A stretch of DNA of 64,000 bases from positions 12,411,167-12,475,166 of the forward strand of contig CM046295.1 of assembly GCA_025267735.1 (NCBI GenBank), read 5' to 3'. Position numbers and translations under genes: made by a program. The stretch's first letter is position 1, and every line of letters begins with the position of its first letter. Below are positions 10,894 to 19,838 of the stretch, piece by piece. The notes beneath the pieces are model-generated. The model made no database searches and was not told the origin of the DNA. It saw nothing but the letters and a program-made list of their open reading frames with translations. The DNA comes from Mactra quadrangularis. Lineage: Eukaryota > Mollusca > Bivalvia > Venerida > Mactridae.

Positions 10894-12156
10894 TTAAAAA
10901 CTGTTATAAAAGAGCACAGTGTGTTTGTTTGAACGTTTCGTACAGGTACGACGCTTCTTCAATTTTTTTATGCGAGCAACATTAACCAACATTTCCTCCC
11001 CGTCAGAAGATGATATCATCGGTATGTTATCATCAAGAGAGCTATCAGTATCATGAGATTGATCGTTAATTTGTCGAGCACGAAGACGAGCGCGCAATTC
11101 TTGTAAAGGAATATCGTCTTCCGAAGAACTATCACTGCGTTCTCTACGGTTTAAACGCGTTGCCAATTGACTTTTAATTGACGCATGATCATTGCTGGAA
11201 TCCGAATTAGAGCTATATGAAACAGGTGGAACCACATAGGTAGACGGACGTAGATTACGACCCGTAGCATCCTTAGGTATGTTCCAATCATTAACCTTTG
11301 CCAATCGTAAATGTTGGGCATGAACTTTAAGTGTAGAACCATCTAATTGGTTTTTAATAACGTATGTAACAGGTGATGTTTGTTCCAATATACGATAATA
11401 CGGTTGCCATTTAGTATCTAATTTATTTTTACGAGCGTTGTTCCTATAGTATACAGGATCACCTATGTTGAATGACACATCAGAGGCGGTCTTATTTGCT
11501 AGTTGATTACGCTTTTTTTGAGCACGTTTTCTATTCCGATGGACCAATAGGAAAGCTTTGTGTTGTTGTTCCAAAGCAATACGATGACCATCCTCTCCCG
11601 TATATTTACGACGAGGGCGGAGTATAGTATCAATAGGCATGACCACTTCTCTGTTATAAAGCAATCGAAAAGGAGAACACTTTGTTGATTCATTTACCCC
11701 GAAGCGTATAGCAGCCAATGCCTGATTAAGATACGTATCCCACGTACCAGGCTCTGAGTGTATTTTCTTTGATAAGACATCAACTAATGTCCTATGATAA
11801 CGTTCAATTAACCCATTACTCTGGGGATGATAGAACGAAGTAGTAACATGATTAATGTTTAAGGTTTGTAGCGTTTCCTTGACAACCGTGTTAACATTCT
11901 CTGAGCCATTATCAGACAAAATCTCCAACGGACAAGAATACCTAGGAAATATTTCATCAATTATCAAATGTGCTATCGTCTGAGCATCTTTACGAGGGCA
12001 AGCGAAAGCTTCTGGATAACCAGAAAACAGATCTATAAAACTAATGACATACTTATTACCTGTAATTGATAAAGGATACGGCCCGCTAACATCTATCGCA
12101 CATTTTGCCCACGCATACGGAGGTATGTCTGTTTCCTGAACAGGTGGTTTAGATTT
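10894..12156 (-). CDS. pol: Pol C-terminal part: integrase core and tail
   Basis: This continues the pol frame after the TAG at 12157-12159. The first usable start-like codon lies near 11967, but the integrase core begins upstream of it. A first catalytic Asp is in an IDVSGP motif, the second in SDNGSE (near 11913), and the Glu in LIERYH 35 residues later, so the DDE triad is complete. A GPY/F-like region follows (KWQPYYRI...), then a Ser/Asp-rich tail of about 120 residues. The integrase would insert the element cDNA. Because the break is one nonsense codon in an otherwise continuous frame, this was one polyprotein with the upstream part. Rare readthrough cannot be excluded. Confidence 0.85.
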   Translation of the reverse strand, partial: KSKPPVQETDIPPYAWAKCAIDVSGPYPLSITGNKYVISFIDLFSGYPEAFACPRKDAQTIAHLIIDEIFPRYSCPLEILSDNGSENVNTVVKETLQTLNINHVTTSFYHPQSNGLIERYHRTLVDVLSKKIHSEPGTWDTYLNQALAAIRFGVNESTKCSPFRLLYNREVVMPIDTILRPRRKYTGEDGHRIALEQQHKAFLLVHRNRKRAQKKRNQLANKTASDVSFNIGDPVYYRNNARKNKLDTKWQPYYRILEQTSPVTYVIKNQLDGSTLKVHAQHLRLAKVNDWNIPKDATGRNLRPSTYVVPPVSYSSNSDSSNDHASIKSQLATRLNRRERSDSSSEDDIPLQELRARLRARQINDQSHDTDSSLDDNIPMISSSDGEEMLVNVARIKKLKKRRTCTKRSNKHTVLFYNSF

Positions 12157-14897
12157 CTAAGAACTTCTTAATTGGCAAGTAACAAAACTATTTACATAGT
12201 CTGTAACAGCTTTATAAAGATTAACCCAAAAATATTTTGAACTAATAGCATCATAGGTCTTATCTATTCCCAAATGGCTTAACATTTTATGATGATGTTC
12301 AAGAATTAATTGCTGTAAATGTGATGGTATATACATGCGAAGTATAGGTTCAGAATCCATCTGAGATATATAATATAAAATTCCATCAGAGATAATGTGT
12401 TTCTTAGCAACCGCAGACGAAATTGTATTATTGATCAAACTGGTTTTAAGTTTCAATATATCGGGATCTTTTTCTTGTTCCGTAACCATATTAAGAGATG
12501 ACTGAATGAACTTTGGTTTTATGAGTTCATCGTTAATCATAGCAGTACATCTGGCGAACTCTGCTGGAGTGAATTGCATAGAGTTCAATGCTCCGATCTC
12601 ATAAGTATGCCTATTTATATCAGGATCTACCAATGATGACTCATTATCATCATCCGGACTAGAATCTACCGGTACACGTGAGAGTAGGTCAGCAACCGTA
12701 TTTTCAGTGCCTGCAAGATACTCAATCTTACAGTTATAACCGGCTATCGATAATGCCCATAACGAAATTTTCTTATTTTGCATCGGAGAGTCAAGAAGAT
12801 ACTTCAAAGGTTTATGATCACATTTAATTACAAATTCAGCATTATGAAGATAATGATCCAATTTCGGGAGACTATAGTATATTGCATAAGCTTCTTTCTC
12901 AATTGTAGACCACCTAGTTTGAGTATCACTAAGGCGATGACTAAGATAATAAATCGGTCTCTCAATGGACTCATTATTTTCTATCATTGTTTGTGTAAGG
13001 CAAGCACCAATACATTTATCACTGGCATCTGTATATAATGTATACGGTAATGATGGGTCAGGAAAGCAAAGTAATGGCAGTTTTACGAGAGCTTGTTTAA
13101 TGTTATCAAAAGCCACCTGGCATGAATCAGTCCAATTAAACTTTGCGTACTTTCTAGTCAACGCAATTAGTGGCTCTGCGATCTCAGAGAAATGATAAAT
13201 ATATCTACGATAATAACTAGCCATGCCAATAAATTGTCTTATTTCTCGAACAGTAGTTGGGGCTGGTAATCGGTTAATGACATCAACTTTTCTTGGCTCT
13301 GGCTGAATGCCATGCTCATTAATAACAAATCCCAAATAATTAGTTTCAGATTTCAAGAAACTACATTTCTTTAGCTTAAGCCTGAGACTATGTGTACGCA
13401 GTCTATCAAATACTTTTTGGATATGAACCAAATGTTCTTCAAATGTATCCGAATATATTAGAATATCATCAAGATAAGCGGTCGAAAAGTCATTCAACCC
13501 TTCTAATACCCTATTCATTAATTCCTGAAATATAGCTGGTGCATTTACTAATCCAAATGGCATGACATTAAAATGAAATAAACCCCGATGACAGGTAAAA
13601 GCTGTTTTATCCTTATCTTTATTGTCCATCAACACCTGCCAATATCCGGACTTTAAATCTAATGAGGTGAAGAACTTTGCCTTTCCTAACAGTGCAAGAA
13701 TGTCATCGATAACAGGTAACGGATAAGAGTTCATCTTAGTGACCTTATTTAATTTCCTAAAATCCACGCAAAACCTCTTTGTACCATCCTTCTTATCAAC
13801 AATTACAACAGGGAACGCCCACTCAGACCTACTCCTGTCAATTATTTTAGCGTCCAACATTTCATCAACAGCCTTATCAATAATTTTCCTATTATTAATC
13901 TGAGTGCGATAGGGTTTTAATTTAATTGGAGGACTTGTGCCAGTATCAATCTTCATTTTTACTGTATCAGTATGACTCAGCTGAGCATCATTCGAAGCGA
14001 ACAAATCGGAATTCCTAATAAGGAGACGCCTTATAGCGTTTCTATATTTATCCGGCACGTCGATATCACTAAATTGTTCTGAGTTATTCTCGTTATTAAT
14101 GCTATCAACTTTATGGCCATTAACAGACTTCGCTATAGAGGAAATATCTTGAGGTTCAACGCTAATTAGTTTACCGACCGGTGAACCTTGTTTTAACGAA
14201 AATGTCTTATTTGTGCTATTTACTATCATAATGGGAATTTTACGACTATTTGTTAGATTACATATCGAACCAGTTATCAAAACACCAGGCTCATTAGTAA
14301 GAGATCCATTCTCTATGTCCGAAATCTCGTACAATTTATTTTCTGGAAACTGTGGATGTTTACGAACTGAACAATAACAAATTGATGCAGACTGTGGTCG
14401 GATACTAACCTTCGACCTTAGTCTTAAAATAGAAGCTACATGTATATCATCAACCAACGGAACGTAAGTGTCATGAACTCTAATACACGATAAATCATGG
14501 TATACACGTACACCACGTGATTGAAGCCAGTCCAGACCTAGAATTATATTTCTGTTCAAATTACGAACAACATAAAATTTATGACTCATAATGAGACCGC
14601 CTAAGTTGAACTTTAGCTCGATCAGACCATCTACATGAAGAGGAGTGTTGCCAGCCGTTGCTAAATTTAGATTGTGTTTACCTAATTTGGGTTTGGTTTT
14701 CAGACCATCGTATACCCTACGATGAATCAATGATACCTCAGCGCCTGAATCTAAAAGTGCTCTATATTTTTGCTTTTCTATTTTTAGAAGCAGAGAATTA
14801 TTACTTACATAAGCTGAATTTATGAATATTGTACGGTTAATGTTATATGTGCTTTTACTACTTCTCGCATTGGCTTCAACATGCGAGAAGGCCCTTA
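12157..14897 (-). CDS. pol: Pol: protease, reverse transcriptase, RNase H, integrase zinc region
   Basis: The frame is open from the end of gag, in the -1 frame relative to it. The retropepsin active-site motif DSGA is at about 14751-14740. RT follows with SLDLKSGYWQV and the catalytic YLDD (13476-13465), then RNase H (LYTDASDKCIGAC) and the start of an integrase HHCC domain. It ends at TAG 12157-12159. In the HHCC domain the first Cys of the CxxC pair appears replaced by Phe (SFVTC), so the zinc site is damaged. There is no credible ATG near the 5' end, which agrees with production as a Gag-Pol fusion. Length and domain order are typical of Gypsy/Metaviridae. Confidence 0.92.
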
Positions 14898-14904
14898 GTT
14901 TAAA
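14861..14904 (-). promoter_or_regulatory. -1 ribosomal frameshift signal between gag and pol
   Basis: On the minus strand the canonical slippery heptamer T TTA AAC (14904-14898) sits in gag phase directly before the gag TAA (14897-14895). After a 7-base spacer comes a perfect 10-bp stem (CTTCTCGCAT with ATGCGAGAAG, 14890-14881 and 14870-14861) with a 10-base loop. A -1 slip puts ribosomes into the pol frame, which is open from this point. Function is inferred, but every required part is in place. Confidence 0.85.
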
Positions 14905-15866
14905 TTTTTAGTATTATTCTGAGAACGAACTTGACAATTCCTAGCTATGTGTCCTGATTTCCTACACCTAAAGCAAATAATTTCTTTCTTAGCCTTAGCT
15001 TGCTCCGAATCAATTTGTACGGCATTTGCTTTATTCTCAAACTGACGTTTTCGACAGTCCTTGATTAAGTGACCCTTTTTATTACAATATCTACAGCGCA
15101 GACTATGTCTCGAGTGATCCACTTCCATAGGTGTATGTTCACTCTTTTCCCCATAGACGTGACCTGTACGAAGCTTAAACCTCTTTTGGACGGTTTGCTC
15201 CGCCGCTGCAATGCTAATTGCATCTGAAATTTGAGCTGGATTGGCCCTCATAATTCTTAGTTTAAGTTTATCATCTCGCAGGCCATCAACAAAACAGCCA
15301 ATTAATTGATGGTCCCTGACGCATTGTGGTTGACCCTCGAATGCATCATCCGCCAGTGAATTTAATCTTTCCGCGTAGATTTGTACCGTTTCACCTGATT
15401 TCTGTTTACATTGTTTTAGCAATAACAACGCGTACTGCGAATCAATAATTTCTCCAAAATTTATTTTTAATGCTAACTTAACTTGTTCCCAACTATGAGA
15501 AGGATGAGCATCTAAATACCGTTTAAGGAAATCTGAGACGGGACCTAGACTAACCTGATAAGCTATAGATTTGGCATTTTCTGTCGGGATTTCAGCAGAT
15601 GAAATGAATTTCTCAATGGATTTTACCCATTCTTTGAATGCTTTCGGATTCGAACCATCAAAACTTTTAATAATTTTTGTGACCCCCTGTGTATAAACAG
15701 ACGATGTTAGTGCTTTCATATTCTGATCTACTGAACGTACGGACGTGGTTAAATTTGCCATCTGTCGATCCATAGAATTGAATAAATGATAAAATAAGTC
15801 ATCTCTATTAGCAGGATTAACACCAGGCAAAGGAATTTCATGTGGCATTTGTACACCTTCCGCCAT
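14895..15866 (-). CDS. gag: Gag polyprotein
   Basis: 323 residues. The N-terminal and central part is helical and capsid-like (a segment around FDGSNPKAFKEWVKSIEKF resembles retrotransposon Gag capsids). Two CCHC zinc knuckles lie near the C terminus, CRYCNKKGHLIKDC (258-271) and CFRCRKSGHIARNC (298-311). These would package element RNA. The start codon in ACAGAATGG is the first in the frame and follows a splice-acceptor-like TTTGACAG. The frame ends within the slippery heptamer/stop block that links it to pol. Confidence 0.92.
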   Translation of the reverse strand: MAEGVQMPHEIPLPGVNPANRDDLFYHLFNSMDRQMANLTTSVRSVDQNMKALTSSVYTQGVTKIIKSFDGSNPKAFKEWVKSIEKFISSAEIPTENAKSIAYQVSLGPVSDFLKRYLDAHPSHSWEQVKLALKINFGEIIDSQYALLLLKQCKQKSGETVQIYAERLNSLADDAFEGQPQCVRDHQLIGCFVDGLRDDKLKLRIMRANPAQISDAISIAAAEQTVQKRFKLRTGHVYGEKSEHTPMEVDHSRHSLRCRYCNKKGHLIKDCRKRQFENKANAVQIDSEQAKAKKEIICFRCRKSGHIARNCQVRSQNNTKNLN

Positions 15867-16083
15867 TCTGTCAAATTACGTAAGAGAAACAAATATTGAA
15901 ACAAAACTTACGGTTTCTTGGAAGAATCTTCGTTGTTACCACTTGAATCCTACACCAGAATTTACTTTATTGTCTATCAAAATTGTCACACATTGTTTCA
16001 TAACACCCAGGTTTAAATTGAATTTTAAAATCTGTCACAAATTTTAAAAAACATCCTGTCAAACGGCACCATAAATAAGTCTA
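15867..16083 (-). other. 5' leader of the element with candidate primer-binding site and splice donor
   Basis: Twelve bases after the 5' LTR the minus strand reads TGGTGCCGTTTGACAGG (about 16071-16054). It begins TGG as a tRNA primer site should, but I cannot name the tRNA. A GTAAGT donor lies at 15911-15906. A splice acceptor-like TTTGACAG precedes the gag ATG. Confidence 0.6.
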
Positions 16084-16377
16084 TGTGGCACTACATGTCC
16101 ACTGTCCACGTACTTAACTAACTCTGTCCCTTAAACTCAATCAGAACATAATGACAAACACTCAACATAGGTTTATAACTTATTATTACTAAAGATTAAA
16201 CATATCTACAAAACTACGTCCGCTCTCTCTCGGAGCTCGAAAGCAACTCTCTGAACTAACTCACGCTGCAGGCCACCAGACCGTATCAATGATCACGTGG
16301 TGATCAGTCACGCTCTCATTGGTCAAATAACCACTACAGAACTCTCTGTTGTTCTGGCAGCGTGCCATTGTGTTACA
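16084..16377 (-). repeat. 5' LTR of the Gypsy-like element
   Basis: 294 bp, two substitutions from the 3' LTR. It has the same TG...CA ends and the same E-box palindrome (16290-16306). The right target duplication CATG is at 16378-16381. Confidence 0.93.
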
Positions 16378-16381
16378 CATG

Positions 16382-16486
16382 ACCGCAGCTCTAAGACAAT
16401 GGACTGCTATCCCATCCGTATTGATGGAGAAAACACCACCAGTTCTTTAAAAAGACTCTAAAGAAATACCTTTTTGGTCAAGCATA
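16382..16486 (+). pseudogene. LINE ORF2 C-terminal remnant, right part
   Basis: Continues the frame broken at 7645 (MTAALRQWTAIPSVL), then after a frameshift reads FKKTLKKYLFGQAY, the usual end of CR1/L2-type ORF2. The last codons continue after the miniature LTR element, with a stop near 16932-16934. Both the Gypsy element and the miniature element are thus nested in this one remnant. Confidence 0.6.
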
Positions 16487-16535
16487 TGTCACGGCACTTA
16501 ACCTGTTCACATTATGGGAAGAAGGATATGTAAGC

Positions 16536-16610
16536 GGCCGGATAGCTCAGTCGGGAGAGCACTCGCCCTGTAAGCGAGGGGTCCCGAGTTCGAGTCCCGG
16601 TCATGCTGCA
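16536..16610 (+). other. tRNA-like sequence within first LTR
   Basis: Box A-like TAGCTCAGTCGGGAGAGC, an anticodon arm CTCGC/GCGAG with TGT at the anticodon position, and box B GTTCGAGTCCC. D and anticodon stems pair; the acceptor and T stems are partly degraded. Position 33 is C instead of T, so it is not a normal tRNA-Thr gene. Confidence 0.7.
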
Positions 16611-16806
16611 TATTTTTCTATCCCTGTGACATTTGGCGCTCAACGTGGGGCCGTGACAGTTACTTGGTCAGTTGAGAAACGCTTGTAAAAAATTAAATGC
16701 TCCTTAAACTGCCTGGAGTTCTGAAATTCAAGACGAATTTCCAGTTCGTGGGGGAGTATGTCTCGGCACTTACCAGTTCACATTATGGGAAGAAGGATAT
16801 GTAAGC

Positions 16807-16882
16807 GGCCGGATAGCTCATACGGGAGAGCACTCGCTCTGTAAGCGAGGGGTCCCGGGTTCGAGTCCCGTTCAGGCTGCAT
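16807..16882 (+). other. tRNA-like sequence within second LTR
   Basis: Better preserved than the first copy. The T arm is CCGGG-TTCGAGT-CCCGT, and the acceptor GGCCGGA pairs at six of seven positions (one wobble) with TCAGGCT, followed by GCA. The anticodon position is TGT (Thr), again with C at position 33. Confidence 0.7.
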
Positions 16883-16934
16883 ATTTTTCTATCCCTGTGA
16901 CACGTATGAAAACTTATACACTTATAAAATGTAA

Positions 16935-17500
16935 ACATTACAATACCATCCGCGAAAATCGATAAAATGATTCGCTAAACTATACCACATTTGTAATACC
17001 TCCTGGATGTATTTCCGATATCCATAAGATCTACTGACATCGCTCGAGGGGTCATGATCAACCAATGAATTACATTTATCTTGACATAATGTTATAAATA
17101 GTATCGGAATTTCGGATTAACTCTTTTTAGATCTGATATTTTTAGCCACTTTGTCGGTACGTGTTATTCAAACATGACTTTTTATTTGTTATCCGGACTG
17201 TGTTTAGTCGATTCACTGCAAGTTGCGTCATAAAGATATAATAGCAAAGGTTAACATGACACGCATTGCGAGCTCATCCTATGTTATCTATGTTATCTCC
17301 CTTTATGTAGAATTCAACCAGGCTTTTTAAAGTATGAATATTGTTGATATACATTGTAGTTATTTCCCTTTTATTGATAAAATTGAGAAATATCCTTTAA
17401 TGAGCAACTACTGTACATAACACGAAAACAGTTTTGTTTCACAACCTGCGATTTTTTACTTTTTGTCTAACATTTTATAACATGTTCTCAATATACTTTG
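16935..17500. other. Intergenic, nothing recognised
   Basis: AT-rich sequence with no gene or repeat that I recognise. Confidence 0.35.
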
Positions 17501-17517
17501 ACTTTTTTAGAATCGTA

Positions 17518-17600
17518 TTGTGTTACACATCCCGGCACAATCGATAGTGCATTGAAATTTAATCTAGTTTCCAGAAGGGGTACAGGTTCGAATCCAAAAC
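17518..17600 (+). repeat. Degenerate tRNA-like repeat
   Basis: It has a box B-like CAGGTTCGAATCC near 17581 and a weak tRNA-like 5' half. Probably a worn SINE head; no cloverleaf can be drawn with confidence. Confidence 0.35.
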
Positions 17601-17933
17601 GGGGTGTCTATACCTTCTACGTATATTTGAAAAAAAATGTAGATTTGTCACAAGTTATAAGGTACATGATTGTGAGGAAATTTTAGGACAAATTGTATGG
17701 TATGTAAGTAATGATTATACACAAGTGTCAAGTAGCTTAGATAAGTGTATTAGCCTCTATATAAACAGACCAAAATGTGTTGACACAGCATTTATCTCAG
17801 TGAAACAAATACTATTGTATAGTGCATTGTTCCAGTTACTTTTTATGACTTAACAAAAATTGTACCACAACTAAGTTACATACAGGTGAACATCATGTTC
17901 TTACAAAATGTGGCATATACCGCTAATATAGGA

Positions 17934-18170
17934 GCTAGCGGGGCCAAGTGGCTACGATGTTGGACTGATACTCAGTGGATAGCTTGCTTCGCATTGGTTC
18001 GAATCCCATCCCATCCCAAACCTACCCTGTGGCTTGCTTTCAGAAACTCAGTACTTGGAGACCAGGAAGCCAACTGGAAAGTGATGAATCTAATTAGTAA
18101 GAACTCGTTTTACAATCGAGCTAAAATAAAAAAGTGTAGAAAGCTTATATCAATATTGTTGAACTACAAA
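17934..18170 (+). mobile_element. tRNA-derived SINE-like repeat
   Basis: The head reads GGGGCCAAGTGGCTACGATG (box A) and TTGGTTCGAATCCCATCCC (box B), resembling a Ser/Leu-type tRNA. A body with CTTGGAGACCAGGAAGCCAAC follows. There is no second copy in the window, so the boundaries are approximate. Confidence 0.5.
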
Positions 18171-18179
18171 GGTAAATAA

Positions 18180-19314
18180 TTGCATTCGTGTATATGTGCC
18201 AAACAATTTTTTGCTTAATATTTTAAGTGACAAAACTCTGTCAAAATGTTTTGAAAATACTTTATGACATAAAATGAGTTTCGTTATTGTGAACTAAAAA
18301 CTATGAAGATACTCAACAAATGTATAAGATAGATCATGAATAACTGTTGTCAATGTAATTGAGAAGTTAGGGAAGGATTGAAAAGTGGTCATGATGCAGC
18401 ATCATATGTTATAACAGAGTTGGTGATCACGTGACATTGAAAAAAAATAATATCAATTATAATCAGATTTCATAAGATTTATTATTTCATTTTTAATATA
18501 ATCACACATTAACATATAAAATATGTCCATTTTAAAGTAAAATATATCAAATATAAACCACTCAAAACAAATCAGTAAATTTCTCATCAAGCCTTTGGTC
18601 TTTGTGATATTACATTTTAACAAAAAGCGGGGGTTCGCTATACCTTCCTAGGACATCCAAACAGAACACGTACGCGGCAGACATCACAAGCTGTTTTAGC
18701 ATGTATATTTTCGTTGCGATCTATTTAAGAGTTGTGTGTTTGTATGGCTGCTATCTAACAGAACACATACACACTAGAAGTCACTACACAACAAAGCGTC
18801 TTGTGCTTCTGTTTTGTGGCAACGTCAAAATCTAAGTTTGTCAAAAATGCAGTCCCTCTTACAAAATGATATTACAAATGTATACATTTTAAAAACAAAC
18901 ATTAGAACCAGATACAGGAAATCATGTATTTCAATTGCAATAATCAATGTATATTAAATACATATTTATCTTTATAAGAATATAAGAATTTTATACAGTA
19001 AAGTATAAAAATAAATATTAAGACCACCGATGATTACAGCAACATTATGATCTATTTGATGTTTTTAAGTCCCAAATATTTGATATGAAAATATTAAAGT
19101 CCCCTTTTGAGAACTTCCGCTATTAATACCATTGTGATGGTTCTAATAGTGAAACTTTACTGTATATAATTTATTATCTGAATTGGATGACAATAATGTA
19201 ATGTCAACATTTTATAAATATTTATTTGTTACATATTAGTCACATAAAGTAAAAAATAACTATAAATAGTACTTCCGTTAATGTTGAATTTTGAATTAAG
19301 ATCTGATTTTTATT
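18180..19314. other. Intergenic 3' of TRIM-like gene B
   Basis: No gene seen. Sequence around 19100-19260 resembles 150-430 upstream of gene A, suggesting that the ancestral duplicated unit extended further than the recent B/C duplication. Confidence 0.4.
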
Positions 19315-19838
19315 TCATCATTTTTTCCTTTCATTATATGCAGCGACAACACCATTTGTTTGATGAAAAAGTAAAAGTATAACTTCTACATTGTATCACA
19401 GCAATCCAAGAAACAAGTTTACACATTGTAGTTACTATAGTTACTAAAACTAACTTAATATTTCTATAATCATTGATATAAATTGACAAATAAAGATATT
19501 TGGAGATAAAATATTCTCTAATATTCATGGCGTAACTATAAGCATTACATACCTTATTTATGCTAAGAAAGTACCGTGACGAGTTTCCGTATATAAACCC
19601 GTGACTTTGACTTGGAAACGAATAAGAGAATCTGTAATAATATTTTCATGTTACTACAGGTAGACACGTGTCATCAATGAAACGCTCTGGATTAGAAGGA
19701 ATATATTTAGTGGAGTGTTAAATGTTGAAATGTCATGAAGTAGATGGGATATATGTATGAAGTATTTTAAAGTGGTTACTGTCAATTCAAACTCACATTA
19801 TATTAAAATGTACGTACGTATTGTATATAATATGGATG

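Larger units (their letters stand above)
7646..16377 (-). mobile_element. Env-bearing Gypsy/errantivirus-like LTR retroelement
   Basis: An 8,732-bp element in minus orientation. It is bounded by two 294-bp LTRs that differ at only two positions, so the insertion is young. A 4-bp target duplication CATG lies at 7642-7645 and 16378-16381. The internal order is leader with candidate primer site, gag (15866-14895), pol with protease, RT, RNase H and integrase (14897-10894), env (10735-8732), then a 3' non-coding stretch with a purine-rich tract before the 3' LTR. Gag and pol are joined by a predicted -1 frameshift, and env probably uses a spliced message. One in-frame TAG at 12157-12159 interrupts pol, so this copy is probably not autonomous. 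It sits inside a LINE remnant. Confidence 0.93.
16487..16902 (+). mobile_element. Miniature LTR retroelement (TRIM type) with tRNA-like LTRs
   Basis: A 416-bp element with two LTR-like direct repeats (16487-16631, 145 bp, and 16759-16902, 144 bp). Each starts TGTC and ends CTGTGACA. Two bases after the first repeat is TGGCGCTCAACGTGGGGC (16634-16651), of the form of a retroelement primer-binding site. A purine-rich GTGGGGGAGTA (16748-16758) abuts the second repeat. The internal part is only 127 bp and codes for nothing. Flanks CATA and CGTA could be a decayed target duplication. The LTRs differ at several positions, so it is older than the Gypsy insertion. TRIM here means terminal-repeat retrotransposon in miniature. 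Confidence 0.75.

Noticed and set aside
16537..16882. Two functional tRNA-Thr genes
   Set aside because: They sit within LTR repeats, have C at position 33, and imperfect acceptor stems; the surrounding PBS and purine tract fit a retroelement.
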